Part shown: piece by piece, positions 1 through 7,974 of the stretch
Layout: the number at the start of each line of letters is the position of its first letter
Numbering within the stretch: the first letter of the stretch is position 1
DNA from: Parcubacteria group bacterium CG11_big_fil_rev_8_21_14_0_20_39_14
Lineage (GTDB): Bacteria > Patescibacteriota > Minisyncoccia > Minisyncoccales > GCA-002787255
Direction: 5' to 3'
DNA length: 29,754 bases
NCBI GenBank assembly: GCA_002787255.1
Contig: PCWD01000031.1
Location: 7,141-36,894, forward strand
Notes under the pieces: model-generated
Database searches by the model: none
What the model was told of the DNA's origin: nothing
What the model saw: the letters and a program-made list of their open reading frames with translations, nothing else
Made by a program: the position numbers and the translations under genes

Positions 1-6
1 GAAAAC

Positions 7-1749
7 ATGAGAAGTTATATTAAAATTGGAATAGCGGTATTTATTGTTGCTTTGATTTTGGTTGGTTTTTTCTTTTTTCGGGGCGGGGAGAAAGAATTTT
101 CAATAAATGATATTAGTTTTAAGCTTGCATCTCCCAAAGAGACCGAAGCTGGCGAGCCTCAAGACTTTGAAGTTCTTTGCAAAAATAAAAGCAGTAAGGC
201 TTTAGAAAACCTGAAGCTGACATTAGAATACTCCCCGGGAATCTTGGATGCAAAGACCGGTTTGCCGCCAACCCCCCTTTTTAATTTTGACAGTATTCCG
301 GCAGGCGGGGAAAAAAAACAGGAATTAAAATTGAGCTTATTTGGCAAAAAAGATGATTTGAAAGAAATTAAAGCAAAATTGGAATTTACTCCAAGGACCC
401 ATGAAAAAACCTACACCCTTGAAGCTTTTTCAAAAACTCTGCTCAGTTCAGTTCCTTTGTTTTTGAAATTTAACATTCCTTCCCAGGTTGCCGGCGGTCA
501 GAAAATGGCTTTCTCTTTTTTGTATGTTTCTAAATCAAAACATACCTTTCCCGGCTTTGCGGCAAAAGCAACCTATCCGGAAAGTTTTCAGTTTTTGAAC
601 TCCAATCCTCTTCCAAAAAAAGAAAATAATCTTTGGTCTTTGGGGGATTTGGAAGCCGGGAAAGAGGGCCTGGTTTCAATAGGGGGCAATATTCAGGGAA
701 TCAAAGAGGAAAACAAAAAGTTTAAGATAGAATTAGGAATAATGACAGAGGAGCAATTTTTGCCGATTTTTGAAGAAGAAGGAACAACTAAAATTATAGA
801 GACCTTTCTTTCTCTTGAGCAGCTTATAAACGACAAGCCGGAATATTCTGCCGATATCGGAGAAGTTTTAAACTTCACAATAAAATATAAAAATAATACC
901 GAGGAAAAATTAAGAGAAGTTTTTATTAGCGCGAATTTAAAGTGCGACAACTTCGGAGATGAATTTATTGAGTGTCTTAACTGGAAGGAACTGCAGGTGG
1001 CAGGTGGAGAATTTGACGGATTTACAAAGACCCTCTTTTGGAGAGCAAGCGGCTCTCCTCAGCTTCAGGAGCTTTATCCAGGCGAGGAGGGAGAGGTAAA
1101 ATTTTCTATTGTGGTTAAAGACAGGCTGCCCATAAAATCTCCGGAGCATAAAAACTTTATCATAGAATCTCGGGCAAAAATTGATATAAATCCTCAATAT
1201 GTTCCCTTATCTTTAGCTGGATTTGAAATCGGCAATGAATCTGTTTTTATAACAAAAATTAACACTAAATTGCTTTTTGACGCAAAGGGATATTATAATC
1301 ACTCAGAGCTTAAAAATTCAGGCCCCGTGCCGCCAAAAGTTGGCGAAGTTACCACTTATACGATTGTCTGGAAATTAGACAATCTCTTCAATGATTTATC
1401 CGAAGCAGTTGTTGAAGGAAATTTGCCGTCCAATGTTGTCTGGTTGAGAAAAGTTTTCCCGGAGGATGCTAGCATAAAATATGAAAATTTTACCGGAAGA
1501 ATAACTTGGGAAATTGGGGAGATGGAAGCCGGGACAGGAATTGTTTTGCCAAAAAAGGAAGTAGCTTTTCAGGTAGCTGTGCAGCCAACCAAAGATTTAA
1601 TAAGAAAATCCGTTGATTTATTGAGAGACATAAAGGTTACGGCCAAAGATTCTTTTACCGATAAAGTTTTGACAGTAAAAAGTAAAAAGATTACCACTGA
1701 CATTCCCGATGATTTTATTGTTGAGAAACAGGGGGAGGTTGTGCCATAA
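7..1749 (+). CDS. Membrane-anchored extracellular protein with DUF11/Ig-like repeats
   Basis: This 580-residue protein starts with a short basic stretch and one hydrophobic segment (about residues 5-25), followed by a long, mostly beta-type region with no further membrane span. That makes it an N-terminally anchored surface protein with its bulk outside. Repeated segments around residues 40-130, 150-260, 270-400 and 440-560 carry phrases such as 'VLNFTIKYKNNT' and 'GEVTTYTIVWKLDN', which are typical of DUF11-like or bacterial Ig-like domains ('GxxxTYTIxxxN'). No catalytic motif is visible. The role may be structural or adhesive; that is inference. The gene begins only 6 bases into the window, so upstream signals cannot be judged. 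It ends about 120 bp before glyS, with a repeat element in the gap. Confidence 0.75.
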   Translation: MRSYIKIGIAVFIVALILVGFFFFRGGEKEFSINDISFKLASPKETEAGEPQDFEVLCKNKSSKALENLKLTLEYSPGILDAKTGLPPTPLFNFDSIPAGGEKKQELKLSLFGKKDDLKEIKAKLEFTPRTHEKTYTLEAFSKTLLSSVPLFLKFNIPSQVAGGQKMAFSFLYVSKSKHTFPGFAAKATYPESFQFLNSNPLPKKENNLWSLGDLEAGKEGLVSIGGNIQGIKEENKKFKIELGIMTEEQFLPIFEEEGTTKIIETFLSLEQLINDKPEYSADIGEVLNFTIKYKNNTEEKLREVFISANLKCDNFGDEFIECLNWKELQVAGGEFDGFTKTLFWRASGSPQLQELYPGEEGEVKFSIVVKDRLPIKSPEHKNFIIESRAKIDINPQYVPLSLAGFEIGNESVFITKINTKLLFDAKGYYNHSELKNSGPVPPKVGEVTTYTIVWKLDNLFNDLSEAVVEGNLPSNVVWLRKVFPEDASIKYENFTGRITWEIGEMEAGTGIVLPKKEVAFQVAVQPTKDLIRKSVDLLRDIKVTAKDSFTDKVLTVKSKKITTDIPDDFIVEKQGEVVP

Positions 1750-1751
1750 TG

Positions 1752-1853
1752 AAATCAAAAATCAAAAATCAAAAATGATAATGAGTGTTCAAAATTTTCT
1801 TTCAGAAAATTTCGAAACTATATAGCTTTTTTATTTTTAATTTTTTATTTTGA
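1752..1853. repeat. Inverted array of ~7-bp words (ATCAAAA)
   Basis: The left arm has three tandem ATCAAAA words. The right arm (about 1826-1853) carries the complementary TTTTTATT/TTTTGA words. A 9-bp stem hairpin (AAATTTTCT/AGAAAATTT, about 1792-1812) sits in the middle. The element fills most of the gap before glyS and belongs to the heptamer class seen at several other sites in the window. Confidence 0.6.
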
Positions 1854-1872
1854 CTGAGCGAAGCGAAGGAAC

Positions 1873-3273
1873 ATGAGTGATTTAATGGAAAAAATAGTAT
1901 CACTTTGTAAACGCCGGGGATTTATTTTTCCTTCCTCGGAAATTTACGGCGGTTTTAGGTCCTCGTATGATTTCGGTCCCCTGGGCGTAGAATTGAAAAA
2001 TAACATCAAGAAGGCATGGTGGGATGAAATGATAAAAAATCACGATGATATCGCGGGTTTAGATGCCTCAATTTTAATGTCGCCGAAAGTTTGGGAGGCA
2101 TCCGGCCATTTAAGCGCCGGGTTTGCCGACGAGTTGGTTGAATGCAAAGAGTGCCATAAGCGCTTTAGAAAAGATTTTCTTGAGGAGAACAAATGTCCGG
2201 ATTGCCAAGGAGAATTAACTGAACCCAGAAAGTTTAACTTAATGATGAAAACTTTTGCCGGGCCGGTTGAGGACGAGGCGGCTGTCACATATCTGCGGGC
2301 CGAAACCTGCCAGGGAATTTATATGAATTATGAGAATGTTTTAAATTCGATGCGACTTAAAATTCCCTTTGGAATCTGCCAGATTGGCAAGGCATTTCGG
2401 AACGAAATCAATCCAAAAGATTTTATTTACCGAACCCGGGAATTTGAGCAAATAGAGATGCAGTGGTTCTGCAGACCATCGCGAATAAACGCGAATTCTG
2501 CTCGCCTTGTTTCGCGGGGCTCACTCGCGAATAAAACGCGAATAGAAGAATGGGGGACGGACGAATGGTTTGAATATTGGAAGAAAGAAAGAATGAAATG
2601 GTATTTAGATTTGGGAATCAAAAAAGAAAATATCCGCTTTCGGGAGCATGTAAAAGACGAACTTGCCCATTACGCCCAAAAAGCCGTTGATGTAGAATAT
2701 AAATTTCCTTTTGGCTGGAAAGAAATTGAGGGAATACATGACAGGGGAGATTGGGATTTATCAAATCACTCAAAATACAGCGGCAAGGATTTAAGTTATT
2801 TTGACGAGGAAGCCAAGGAAAAATATATTCCCCACATCATTGAAACTTCGGGCGGCGTTGACAGGAGTTTGCTCGCTTTTTTAATTGACGCTTATGAGGA
2901 AGTGAAGGGAGCCAGGACAAAAACAACCAAAGCCAGTAAAGAAGAAGAGATTGTTTTACATCTTGATAAAAGGTTGGCGCCGATTAAAGTAGCAGTTTTG
3001 CCTTTAGTGAGAAATAAAGAAGATTTAGTTAAAAAAACTAAAGAGATTTATCAATTATTAAAAACTTATTTTATTTGCCAATATGACGAGGTTGGCTCAA
3101 TCGGCAGAAGATATCGCCGGCAGGATGAGATTGCAACGCCATTTTGTATTACGGTTGACTTTGAGACTTTAAAGCAGGATGATGTTACTGTCCGCGACCG
3201 CGACACAATGAAACAGGAAAGAATAAAAATTAATGAATTGGTAAAAACCTTAAAAGAAAAATTAGAAAATTAA
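1873..3273 (+). CDS. glyS: Glycyl-tRNA synthetase, class II alpha2 type
   Basis: The enzyme charges tRNA-Gly with glycine in the cytosol. The 466-residue protein has the features of the homodimeric class II family: 'RRGFIFPSSEIYGG' and 'YDFGPLGVELKNNI' near the N-terminus, the motif 2 region 'FGICQIGKAFRNEI', and motif 3 'ETSGGVDRSLLAFLIDAY' about residue 325. A C-terminal anticodon-binding domain starts near residue 370 and includes 'RYRRQDEIATPFCITVD'. A Cys-x2-Cys pair pattern about residues 91-115 (CKECHKRF...CPDC) suggests a small zinc-binding insertion. The ATG is preceded by GAAGGA at good spacing. Oddity: about residues 203-226 are extra relative to the family's usual 'RPG..DE.W..YW' segment and are encoded by GCGAAT repeat DNA (see findings). 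The reading frame stays open. Confidence 0.96.
   Translation: MSDLMEKIVSLCKRRGFIFPSSEIYGGFRSSYDFGPLGVELKNNIKKAWWDEMIKNHDDIAGLDASILMSPKVWEASGHLSAGFADELVECKECHKRFRKDFLEENKCPDCQGELTEPRKFNLMMKTFAGPVEDEAAVTYLRAETCQGIYMNYENVLNSMRLKIPFGICQIGKAFRNEINPKDFIYRTREFEQIEMQWFCRPSRINANSARLVSRGSLANKTRIEEWGTDEWFEYWKKERMKWYLDLGIKKENIRFREHVKDELAHYAQKAVDVEYKFPFGWKEIEGIHDRGDWDLSNHSKYSGKDLSYFDEEAKEKYIPHIIETSGGVDRSLLAFLIDAYEEVKGARTKTTKASKEEEIVLHLDKRLAPIKVAVLPLVRNKEDLVKKTKEIYQLLKTYFICQYDEVGSIGRRYRRQDEIATPFCITVDFETLKQDDVTVRDRDTMKQERIKINELVKTLKEKLEN
2478..2549 (+). repeat. In-frame GCGAAT repeat insertion inside glyS
   Basis: GCGAAT words start at 2481, 2491, 2527 and 2538 (spacings 10 and 11 within each pair), with a GC-richer middle (CTCGCCTTG...CGGGGCTCACTCGC). 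It encodes about residues 203-226 of the synthetase, a segment without a counterpart in the family as I recall it. The words match those flanking the GxxExxY gene at 17.8-18.3 kb. Confidence 0.7.
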
Positions 3274-3291
3274 AGGTCGAAGATAAAAAAA

Positions 3292-3410
3292 CCCAAATTA
3301 CAAAATTCAAATGCCAAATCAATGCCAAATGACTAAATACCAAAAATTATTTTTAAAATTTGGATTTGAGATTTCATTTGACATTTGAGTTTTGACATTT
3401 GTGATTTTAA
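3292..3410. repeat. Inverted array of ~7-bp words (CAAATGCC / GACATTTG)
   Basis: The left arm (3292-3350) is rich in CAAATGC and CCAAATG words. The right arm (3354-3408) holds their complements (CATTTGACATTTGAG and GACATTTGTGATTTT). Together they form a long imperfect hairpin that fills the glyS-dodecin gap and ends 6 bp before the dodecin start. Confidence 0.7.
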
Positions 3411-3415
3411 GGTAT

Positions 3416-3631
3416 ATGGCTTTAATTAAAGTAAAAGAAATTATTGGAACTTCCCCCGATTCTTTTGAGGATGCTATAAAGGATGCGATATCGCAGCTGT
3501 CCGAGTTGAGAGAAAATGTTACCGGGCTTGATATTATCGGAGCAACTGTTGAGGTTAATGATGGAAAAATTGTTGAGTACAAGGTGAATGCCAAATACGC
3601 CTACAGATGGGAAAAGGAACTTAATAAATAA
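3416..3631 (+). CDS. Dodecin-like small protein
   Basis: The 71-residue protein matches the dodecin family (about 65-75 residues, a dodecameric flavin-binding shell). It begins 'MALIKVKEIIGTSPDSFEDAI', a near-typical dodecin N-terminus, followed by one long helix and a beta hairpin ending in 'GKIVEYKVNAKYAYRWE'. I chose the ATG at 3416 because the family begins exactly there and an AAGG sits just upstream; an in-frame extension to 3392 would run into repeat DNA. Oddity: where the halobacterial flavin-stacking Trp sits, the sequence reads 'ENVTGLDII', and the flavin-contacting Gln position appears to be Lys. It may bind another ligand, or flavin differently (inference). It lies between glyS and an M16 peptidase with no obvious functional link. 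Confidence 0.85.
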   Translation: MALIKVKEIIGTSPDSFEDAIKDAISQLSELRENVTGLDIIGATVEVNDGKIVEYKVNAKYAYRWEKELNK

Positions 3632-3637
3632 AACTCC

Positions 3638-3725
3638 GCGAATTACAAGCAAATTTTAAGCGAATGGAAGGCAAATAAATTAGGTTATCAGCTTATTATT
3701 TGCTCCGGTTTCGCTTTTTATTAGC
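3638..3725. repeat. Perfectly phased 4+4 palindromic element (GCRAAT words, 11-bp period)
   Basis: Left-arm words GCGAAT, GCAAAT, GCGAAT and GCAAAT start at 3638, 3649, 3660 and 3671. Right-arm inverted words ATCAGC, ATTTGC, TTTCGC and ATTAGC end at 3692, 3703, 3714 and 3725. Every interval is exactly 11 bp and all pairs share one centre (3681.5). The bases between words are not conserved, so the word spacing is the conserved property. Confidence 0.85.
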
Positions 3726-3735
3726 GAGAAAAAGT

Positions 3736-5001
3736 TTGTTTTACAAGAAGACAGAATTTGGCAATGGTTTGCGTTTAATCACTGTTCCCCTAAAGGATAT
3801 TAAAACAGCGGCAATTTTAATATTGGTAAAAACCGGAAGTGTTTACGAAAAAAAGCGGGAAAATGGTATTTCTCATGTTTTGGAGCATATGTTGTTTAAG
3901 GGAACGAAGAAACGTCCACATACCATAAACATAGCCAGGGAATTAGACAGCGTGGGGGCAAAATTTAATGCTTTTACAGGTAAGGAATTTATGGGTTTTT
4001 ATACCATGGTTAACAGTCGGCATTTGGATATTGGTTTGGATGTTTTGTCTGATATATTTTTGAATTCAAAGTTGGAGAAAATTGAACTTGAGAGAGAAAA
4101 AAAAGTAATTATTGAAGAAATAAAGATGTATTATGATACACCAATGCGCCACATTGAAGATTTGTGGGAAAATTTATTATATGGCGACCAGCCGGCTGGT
4201 TGGGACATTGCCGGAACAAAAGAAAATGTTCAAAAAATGAATCAAGAGAGCTTAAAAGGATATTACTCTTCTCAATTTGTGGCTTCAAGTACGGTTATTG
4301 TTCTGGCTGGAAAATTTGAAAAGACCGGAGTTCCTAAAAAAATCGGAGATTCTTTTTCCAAAATGAAAATCGGTCTGCCAAGAAAAATACCAAAAACTCA
4401 AGAAAAACAAAACAAACCTCAATATTTATTGGAGCATAGAAAAACCGACCAGACTCATTTGATTTTGGGAACAAGGGCTTACAACGTTTTTCATCCTGAC
4501 AAATACGCTCTCTCAATTTTGGCGGCAATTTTAGGCGGCAATATGAGCTCGCGTCTTTTCACTTCTATCAGAGAAAGAAGGGGCCTGGCTTATTATGTTC
4601 ATACTTTAGGCGGAAGTCATTCTGACAGGGGTTATTTGGCAACCTCAGCCGGGGTGGAGCATCAAAAATTAGAAAAAACAGTCAAGCTCATTTTAAAAGA
4701 ATATAAAAGAATAATTGATGATGTTACCGAAGATGAACTAAACAGGGCCAAGGAATTTTTAAAAGGCAGGTTTTTGATTGAATTGGAGGGTCCGGATGAT
4801 TACGGTTTTTTTGTCGGGGGGGAAGAAATTACCATCGGAGAGATTTTAACTCCGGAAGAAAAATGCGCCAAAATAGACAAAGTAATGTTGGGGGACTTAA
4901 AAAGAGTGGCTAAAGATATTTTTAGAGCGGAAAAATTAAATTTAGCCGTAATCGGCCCCCACAAAAACAAGAATAAGTTTCAAAAACTATTGGGGTTTTA
5001 G
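3736..5001 (+). CDS. M16 family zinc peptidase (insulinase/processing-peptidase type)
   Basis: This single-copy M16 peptidase of about 421 residues carries the inverted zinc motif HxxEH as 'HVLEHMLFKGT' (His47, Glu50, His51). The third ligand is a Glu in the following helix 'EREKKVIIEEIKMYYDTP'. The C-terminal half has the usual 'SSRLFTSIRERRGLAYYVH' segment. M16 proteins degrade peptides or process exported proteins; the substrate here is unknown. Start choice: the TTG at 3736 gives 'MFYKKTEFGNGLRLITVP', the normal family N-terminus. An upstream in-frame TTG at 3700 would add 12 residues encoded by the palindromic element at 3638-3725. The gene is followed after 10 bp by a membrane-protein gene, so they are probably cotranscribed. 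Confidence 0.9.
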   Translation: MFYKKTEFGNGLRLITVPLKDIKTAAILILVKTGSVYEKKRENGISHVLEHMLFKGTKKRPHTINIARELDSVGAKFNAFTGKEFMGFYTMVNSRHLDIGLDVLSDIFLNSKLEKIELEREKKVIIEEIKMYYDTPMRHIEDLWENLLYGDQPAGWDIAGTKENVQKMNQESLKGYYSSQFVASSTVIVLAGKFEKTGVPKKIGDSFSKMKIGLPRKIPKTQEKQNKPQYLLEHRKTDQTHLILGTRAYNVFHPDKYALSILAAILGGNMSSRLFTSIRERRGLAYYVHTLGGSHSDRGYLATSAGVEHQKLEKTVKLILKEYKRIIDDVTEDELNRAKEFLKGRFLIELEGPDDYGFFVGGEEITIGEILTPEEKCAKIDKVMLGDLKRVAKDIFRAEKLNLAVIGPHKNKNKFQKLLGF

Positions 5002-5011
5002 GAAAATATAA

Positions 5012-6061
5012 TTGTTCAACAGTTTCATAAACATGAACATATCTTTTAAATCAATATCAAAAGTTGCTTTAGTTGTCCTGGCTTTTTGGATTTCCTGGAA
5101 AATTTGGGATATTTTAGCCGGCGTTTTTTTAGCCCTTGTTTTTGCTTCAGTGGTTGAAGGAGGAGTCGGGGCTTTAAGAAAAATTAAAATTCCCCGAATT
5201 CCCGCCGTAATTTTAATTTATTTAACAGGCTTTGCTGTTTTATATTTTGCTTTTTATTCTTTGATTCCGCCTTTAGTCAATGAGATTGGGCAATTTTCGG
5301 CAAATTTTCCTAAATATTTTGAAAATTTTTTGGTTCAATTTGAAGGAGCAAAAGATTTTTTTATAGAATATGGCGGCAGTCCGGAAACTATTCAGGATGC
5401 CCTGGAGGCCTTAAGCAGGAAAATAGCCGAACTTGTTTCCAGTATTCCTATGTTTCTTTCTTCAATTTTTGGGGGATTGGCAACCGCCTTTTTAATTATC
5501 ACCATTTCTTTTTTTCTTTGCCTGGAAAAAGGCGGAGTTGAAAAACTTCTTGGATTTTTTACCCCTAAAAACCATCGGGAAAGTTTTATTCAACTTTTAA
5601 TTATTTCCCAGAAAAAAATGCAGGATTGGTTTAGGGGTCGGATTTTTTCAGCCGTAATTGTTGGGACGCTGGTTTATTTGGGACTTTGGTTGATGGGAGC
5701 AGAGTACAGGATTACTTTATCTTTGGTAGCCGCTCTTTTTGAGATATTTCCCGTTATTGGTCCCTGGCTGGCCGGCATCATTGGGGTAATAGTTGTATCT
5801 TTACAGTCGTTATATTTGGGATTTTTTACCGCTGTTTTATATGCGGCCGCCGGGTTAATAGAGGGAAACTTGATTACCCCGATAGTGATGCGCAAAATAG
5901 TGGGGATAAACCCGATAATAGTAATAATCGTTTTATTTGTTGGAGCAAGGCTCGGAGGGATTTTAGGAATCCTAATTGCTATTCCTCTAACCGCAATAAT
6001 AATTGAGGTTATCAATGATTTCAGAAAAAAGCGAGGACTAGAATCACTGCGAAATGACTAA
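5012..6061 (+). CDS. AI-2E/PerM family membrane transporter
   Basis: The 349-residue polytopic membrane protein has about eight hydrophobic segments. Two lie at the N-terminus (residues 15-60), a soluble-looking insert spans about residues 95-145, and a C-terminal bundle carries the family signature 'FPVIGPWLAGIIGVIVV' and 'GLIEGNLITPIVMRKIVGINPIIVII'. The family (Pfam AI-2E_transport) includes the AI-2 exporter TqsA and Na+/H+ antiporter-like members; the substrate cannot be told from sequence. I kept the TTG at 5012 because AGGA lies 8 bp upstream (overlapping the end of the M16 gene), whereas the ATG at 5033 has no RBS. The C-terminus 'ESLRND' and stop run into the next repeat element. Confidence 0.9.
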   Translation: MFNSFINMNISFKSISKVALVVLAFWISWKIWDILAGVFLALVFASVVEGGVGALRKIKIPRIPAVILIYLTGFAVLYFAFYSLIPPLVNEIGQFSANFPKYFENFLVQFEGAKDFFIEYGGSPETIQDALEALSRKIAELVSSIPMFLSSIFGGLATAFLIITISFFLCLEKGGVEKLLGFFTPKNHRESFIQLLIISQKKMQDWFRGRIFSAVIVGTLVYLGLWLMGAEYRITLSLVAALFEIFPVIGPWLAGIIGVIVVSLQSLYLGFFTAVLYAAAGLIEGNLITPIVMRKIVGINPIIVIIVLFVGARLGGILGILIAIPLTAIIIEVINDFRKKRGLESLRND

Positions 6062-6186
6062 TTCCTAAATTCTAATTCCCAATAAAATCCCAAATGTCAA
6101 ATGACTAATGTCTAAATCCGTTTTGATTAGACATTTAGGAATTAGGCATTTTGTTAGAAATTAGGATTTTGGAATTAGGAATTTTT
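6060..6186. repeat. Inverted array of ~7-bp words (AATTCCTA / TAGGAATT)
   Basis: The left arm 6060-6119 reads as AATTCCTA, AATTCTA, AATCCCAAATGTCAAATGAC. The right arm 6125-6184 is largely its reverse complement (TAGACATTTAGGAATTAGG...GGAATTAGGAATTT). It fills the AI-2E-rsmI gap. Its last TTAGGA word sits about 8 bp before the rsmI ATG and could serve as its RBS. Confidence 0.75.
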
Positions 6187-6188
6187 AT

Positions 6189-6887
6189 ATGTCCGTTCTT
6201 TATATTGTTGCCACTCCCATTGGAAATTTAGAGGATATTTCAAAACGAGCCCTCCGGATATTGTCGGAGGTTGATTTAATTTTGTGCGAAGACACAAGAC
6301 AAACTCAAAAATTACTCAATTTTTATAAAATAAAAACTCCAACTTTGAGTTATCACCAGCATAGTAAATTAAAAAAGGTGGATTATATTTTAGACCTTTT
6401 GAGTCAGGGGAAAAATTTAGCTTTAGTTTCTGACGCCGGCACTCCGGGGATTTCCGACCCCGGCAGCAAATTAATCAATTTAGCAATGGAGCAGTTTAAC
6501 AATATAACAATTATTTCCATTCCCGGTTCCTCTGCCCTTACTGCCGCTGCTTCTGTTTGCGGATTTCCGATGGATAAATTTTTGTTTTTAGGCTTTCCGC
6601 CTCAAAAGAGAAAGCGGAAAAAATTCTTTGAAAAGGTTTTGCGAGCGGAATACCCGGTAATTTTTTATGAGTCACCATATAGGATAATGAAAACATTGAG
6701 AGAACTCAATTTAACAATAAAACAATTTAACAATATAACAATTTCAATTGTAGTATGTCGGGAACTGACCAAAAAGTTTGAAACGATTTATCGGGGAACA
6801 ATTGAGGAAGTAATCGGGCGGTTGGAAAAAGAAAAAATCAGGGGGGAGTTCGCTGTAATAGTTAACCCCGTTGATTTACCCCGTTGA
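6189..6887 (+). CDS. rsmI: 16S rRNA (cytidine-1402-2'-O)-methyltransferase
   Basis: RsmI uses SAM to 2'-O-methylate C1402 of 16S rRNA in the ribosomal P site. The 232-residue protein shows the family marks in order: 'LYIVATPIGNLEDISKRAL' at the N-terminus, 'CEDTRQTQKLL', the SAM-binding 'VSDAGTPGISDPG', 'IPGSSALTAAASVCGFP', 'FYESPYRIMKTL' and 'CRELTKKFETIYRGT'. It lacks the C-terminal extension of longer homologues. Oddity: the peptide QFNNITI occurs twice (about residues 102-108 and 179-185), encoded by an identical 18-bp sequence, in places where the family normally has short variable loops. The gene ends in a 13-bp tandem duplication and is followed by a bidirectional terminator. Confidence 0.96.
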   Translation: MSVLYIVATPIGNLEDISKRALRILSEVDLILCEDTRQTQKLLNFYKIKTPTLSYHQHSKLKKVDYILDLLSQGKNLALVSDAGTPGISDPGSKLINLAMEQFNNITIISIPGSSALTAAASVCGFPMDKFLFLGFPPQKRKRKKFFEKVLRAEYPVIFYESPYRIMKTLRELNLTIKQFNNITISIVVCRELTKKFETIYRGTIEEVIGRLEKEKIRGEFAVIVNPVDLPR

Positions 6888-6891
6888 TTTA
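6866..6891 (+). repeat. 13-bp tandem duplication at the rsmI stop
   Basis: CCCCGTTGATTTA occurs twice in direct tandem (6866-6878 and 6879-6891). The second copy is read in another frame and supplies the TGA stop, giving the C-terminus 'NPVDLPR'. Confidence 0.85.
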
Positions 6892-6910
6892 CTCTGAAAA
6901 AACCGAGCAA

Positions 6911-6940
6911 ACCCAAAAAGCCCTCAAGGGCTTTTTGGGT
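6911..6940. terminator. Bidirectional intrinsic terminator between rsmI and the minus-strand hydrolase
   Basis: ACCCAAAAAGCCC / GGGCTTTTTGGGT form a perfect 13-bp stem with a TCAA loop. A/T runs on both sides of the GC core let it act on both strands. It touches the stop codon of the minus-strand gene at 6940. Confidence 0.85.
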
Positions 6941-7968
6941 TAAATCTTGGGATTTTCTGTTTTCTCCTCTTTTTTGATTTCTTCCCCGGGGGGATTCTGG
7001 ACAACAGCCGCATTCACAATATTCAGACCGGGAAAGGAGACAGACTGGTCAATCAGAGAAATAACATAACAATCCCGTTTTGCAAAAATTGTTTCTTCAT
7101 TCTTTCCAAGAATGTTGTTGACTTGAGCCAATGGCTGGCCGGTTTTGACAAACTGGCCCGGCTTCACAAAATATTCAATTATCCCCGCTTCATTACAGAC
7201 GATGTCTTCGGTTATCTCCAATCTACATTCAGTTTTTATCTTGGTTTCTGAAATCCAAGGCGCCTCCTCAAGGGAAATCATATTAAAGTGGGCTAAGATG
7301 TTTTTTATACCCCTGACTCCGATTCTGACAAAACTTTCATAAATAACATTTGGTCCTCCCAATTCTGTCAAAAAAGCCGGAATTTGAGCCCTATTTGTGA
7401 GAGCGGCTGTTAAACTTTTATCCAGATTATATTTTTTATACCCCTCAATTTCAATATCGTGGGTTACTGTAACTCCAAACTTTTCAGCTAAAGCCCAGCT
7501 TTTTTCGAGAGTTTCAACGATTCCGGATTTTGTTCCAATGGGCCTATCAACAATTATGTAAGGAATGGAATTTAAGGTGTCGGAGTGCAAATCAATGACC
7601 AAATCAGGTTTGGTTTCCACAATACTATTAAATATGGTCCTGCCCAGACGTTCGGTAGTATTGCCGGTATCATCGCCGGGGAAATTTCTATTAATATCCT
7701 CTCCGTCATAAGGATTTTCTCGCTTCACCATTTCAAATCCAAGGGGGTTTATTACCGGAGCGGCATAAACAGCGCCTATTTTAAGGGGGTTTCGCTTCAA
7801 AAAATTAAAAATTCTCTGGATAACTCTAATGCCGGTTACCTCATTTCCATGGGTAGCTCCACAAAGCCAAATAGTCGGGCCGGGCTCTTTTGCCCTTTCA
7901 ATTAAAATTGGCAGCCTTCTTTCTGATAAATCTATCCCCTTTAAAATGCCAATGTATTTTATCTCCAT
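6940..7968 (-). CDS. Succinylglutamate desuccinylase/aspartoacylase-family zinc hydrolase
   Basis: This 342-residue protein belongs to the AstE/AspA branch of the M14-like carboxypeptidases. The zinc motif HxxE is 'GATHGNEVTG' (His40, Glu43). 'EDINRNFPGDD' is the substrate-binding Asn-Arg segment, 'DLVIDLHSD' holds the third zinc-ligand His, and 'PAFLTELGG' supplies the likely catalytic Glu. A C-terminal beta domain ('AGIIEYFVKPGQFVKTGQPLAQV', about residues 260-325) resembles the extra barrel of these enzymes. The reaction would be hydrolysis of an N-acyl amino acid or similar amide; the true substrate is unknown. The C-terminus is charged and Lys/Glu-rich. A promoter-like pair just upstream would give an almost leaderless mRNA. 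Confidence 0.87.
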   Translation of the reverse strand: MEIKYIGILKGIDLSERRLPILIERAKEPGPTIWLCGATHGNEVTGIRVIQRIFNFLKRNPLKIGAVYAAPVINPLGFEMVKRENPYDGEDINRNFPGDDTGNTTERLGRTIFNSIVETKPDLVIDLHSDTLNSIPYIIVDRPIGTKSGIVETLEKSWALAEKFGVTVTHDIEIEGYKKYNLDKSLTAALTNRAQIPAFLTELGGPNVIYESFVRIGVRGIKNILAHFNMISLEEAPWISETKIKTECRLEITEDIVCNEAGIIEYFVKPGQFVKTGQPLAQVNNILGKNEETIFAKRDCYVISLIDQSVSFPGLNIVNAAVVQNPPGEEIKKEEKTENPKI

Positions 7969-7974
7969 AACATC

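Noticed and set aside
3700..3735. Upstream start of the M16 peptidase at 3700
   Set aside because: The 12 extra residues are encoded by the right arm of the phased palindrome and the family N-terminus starts at 3736; kept as an alternative only.
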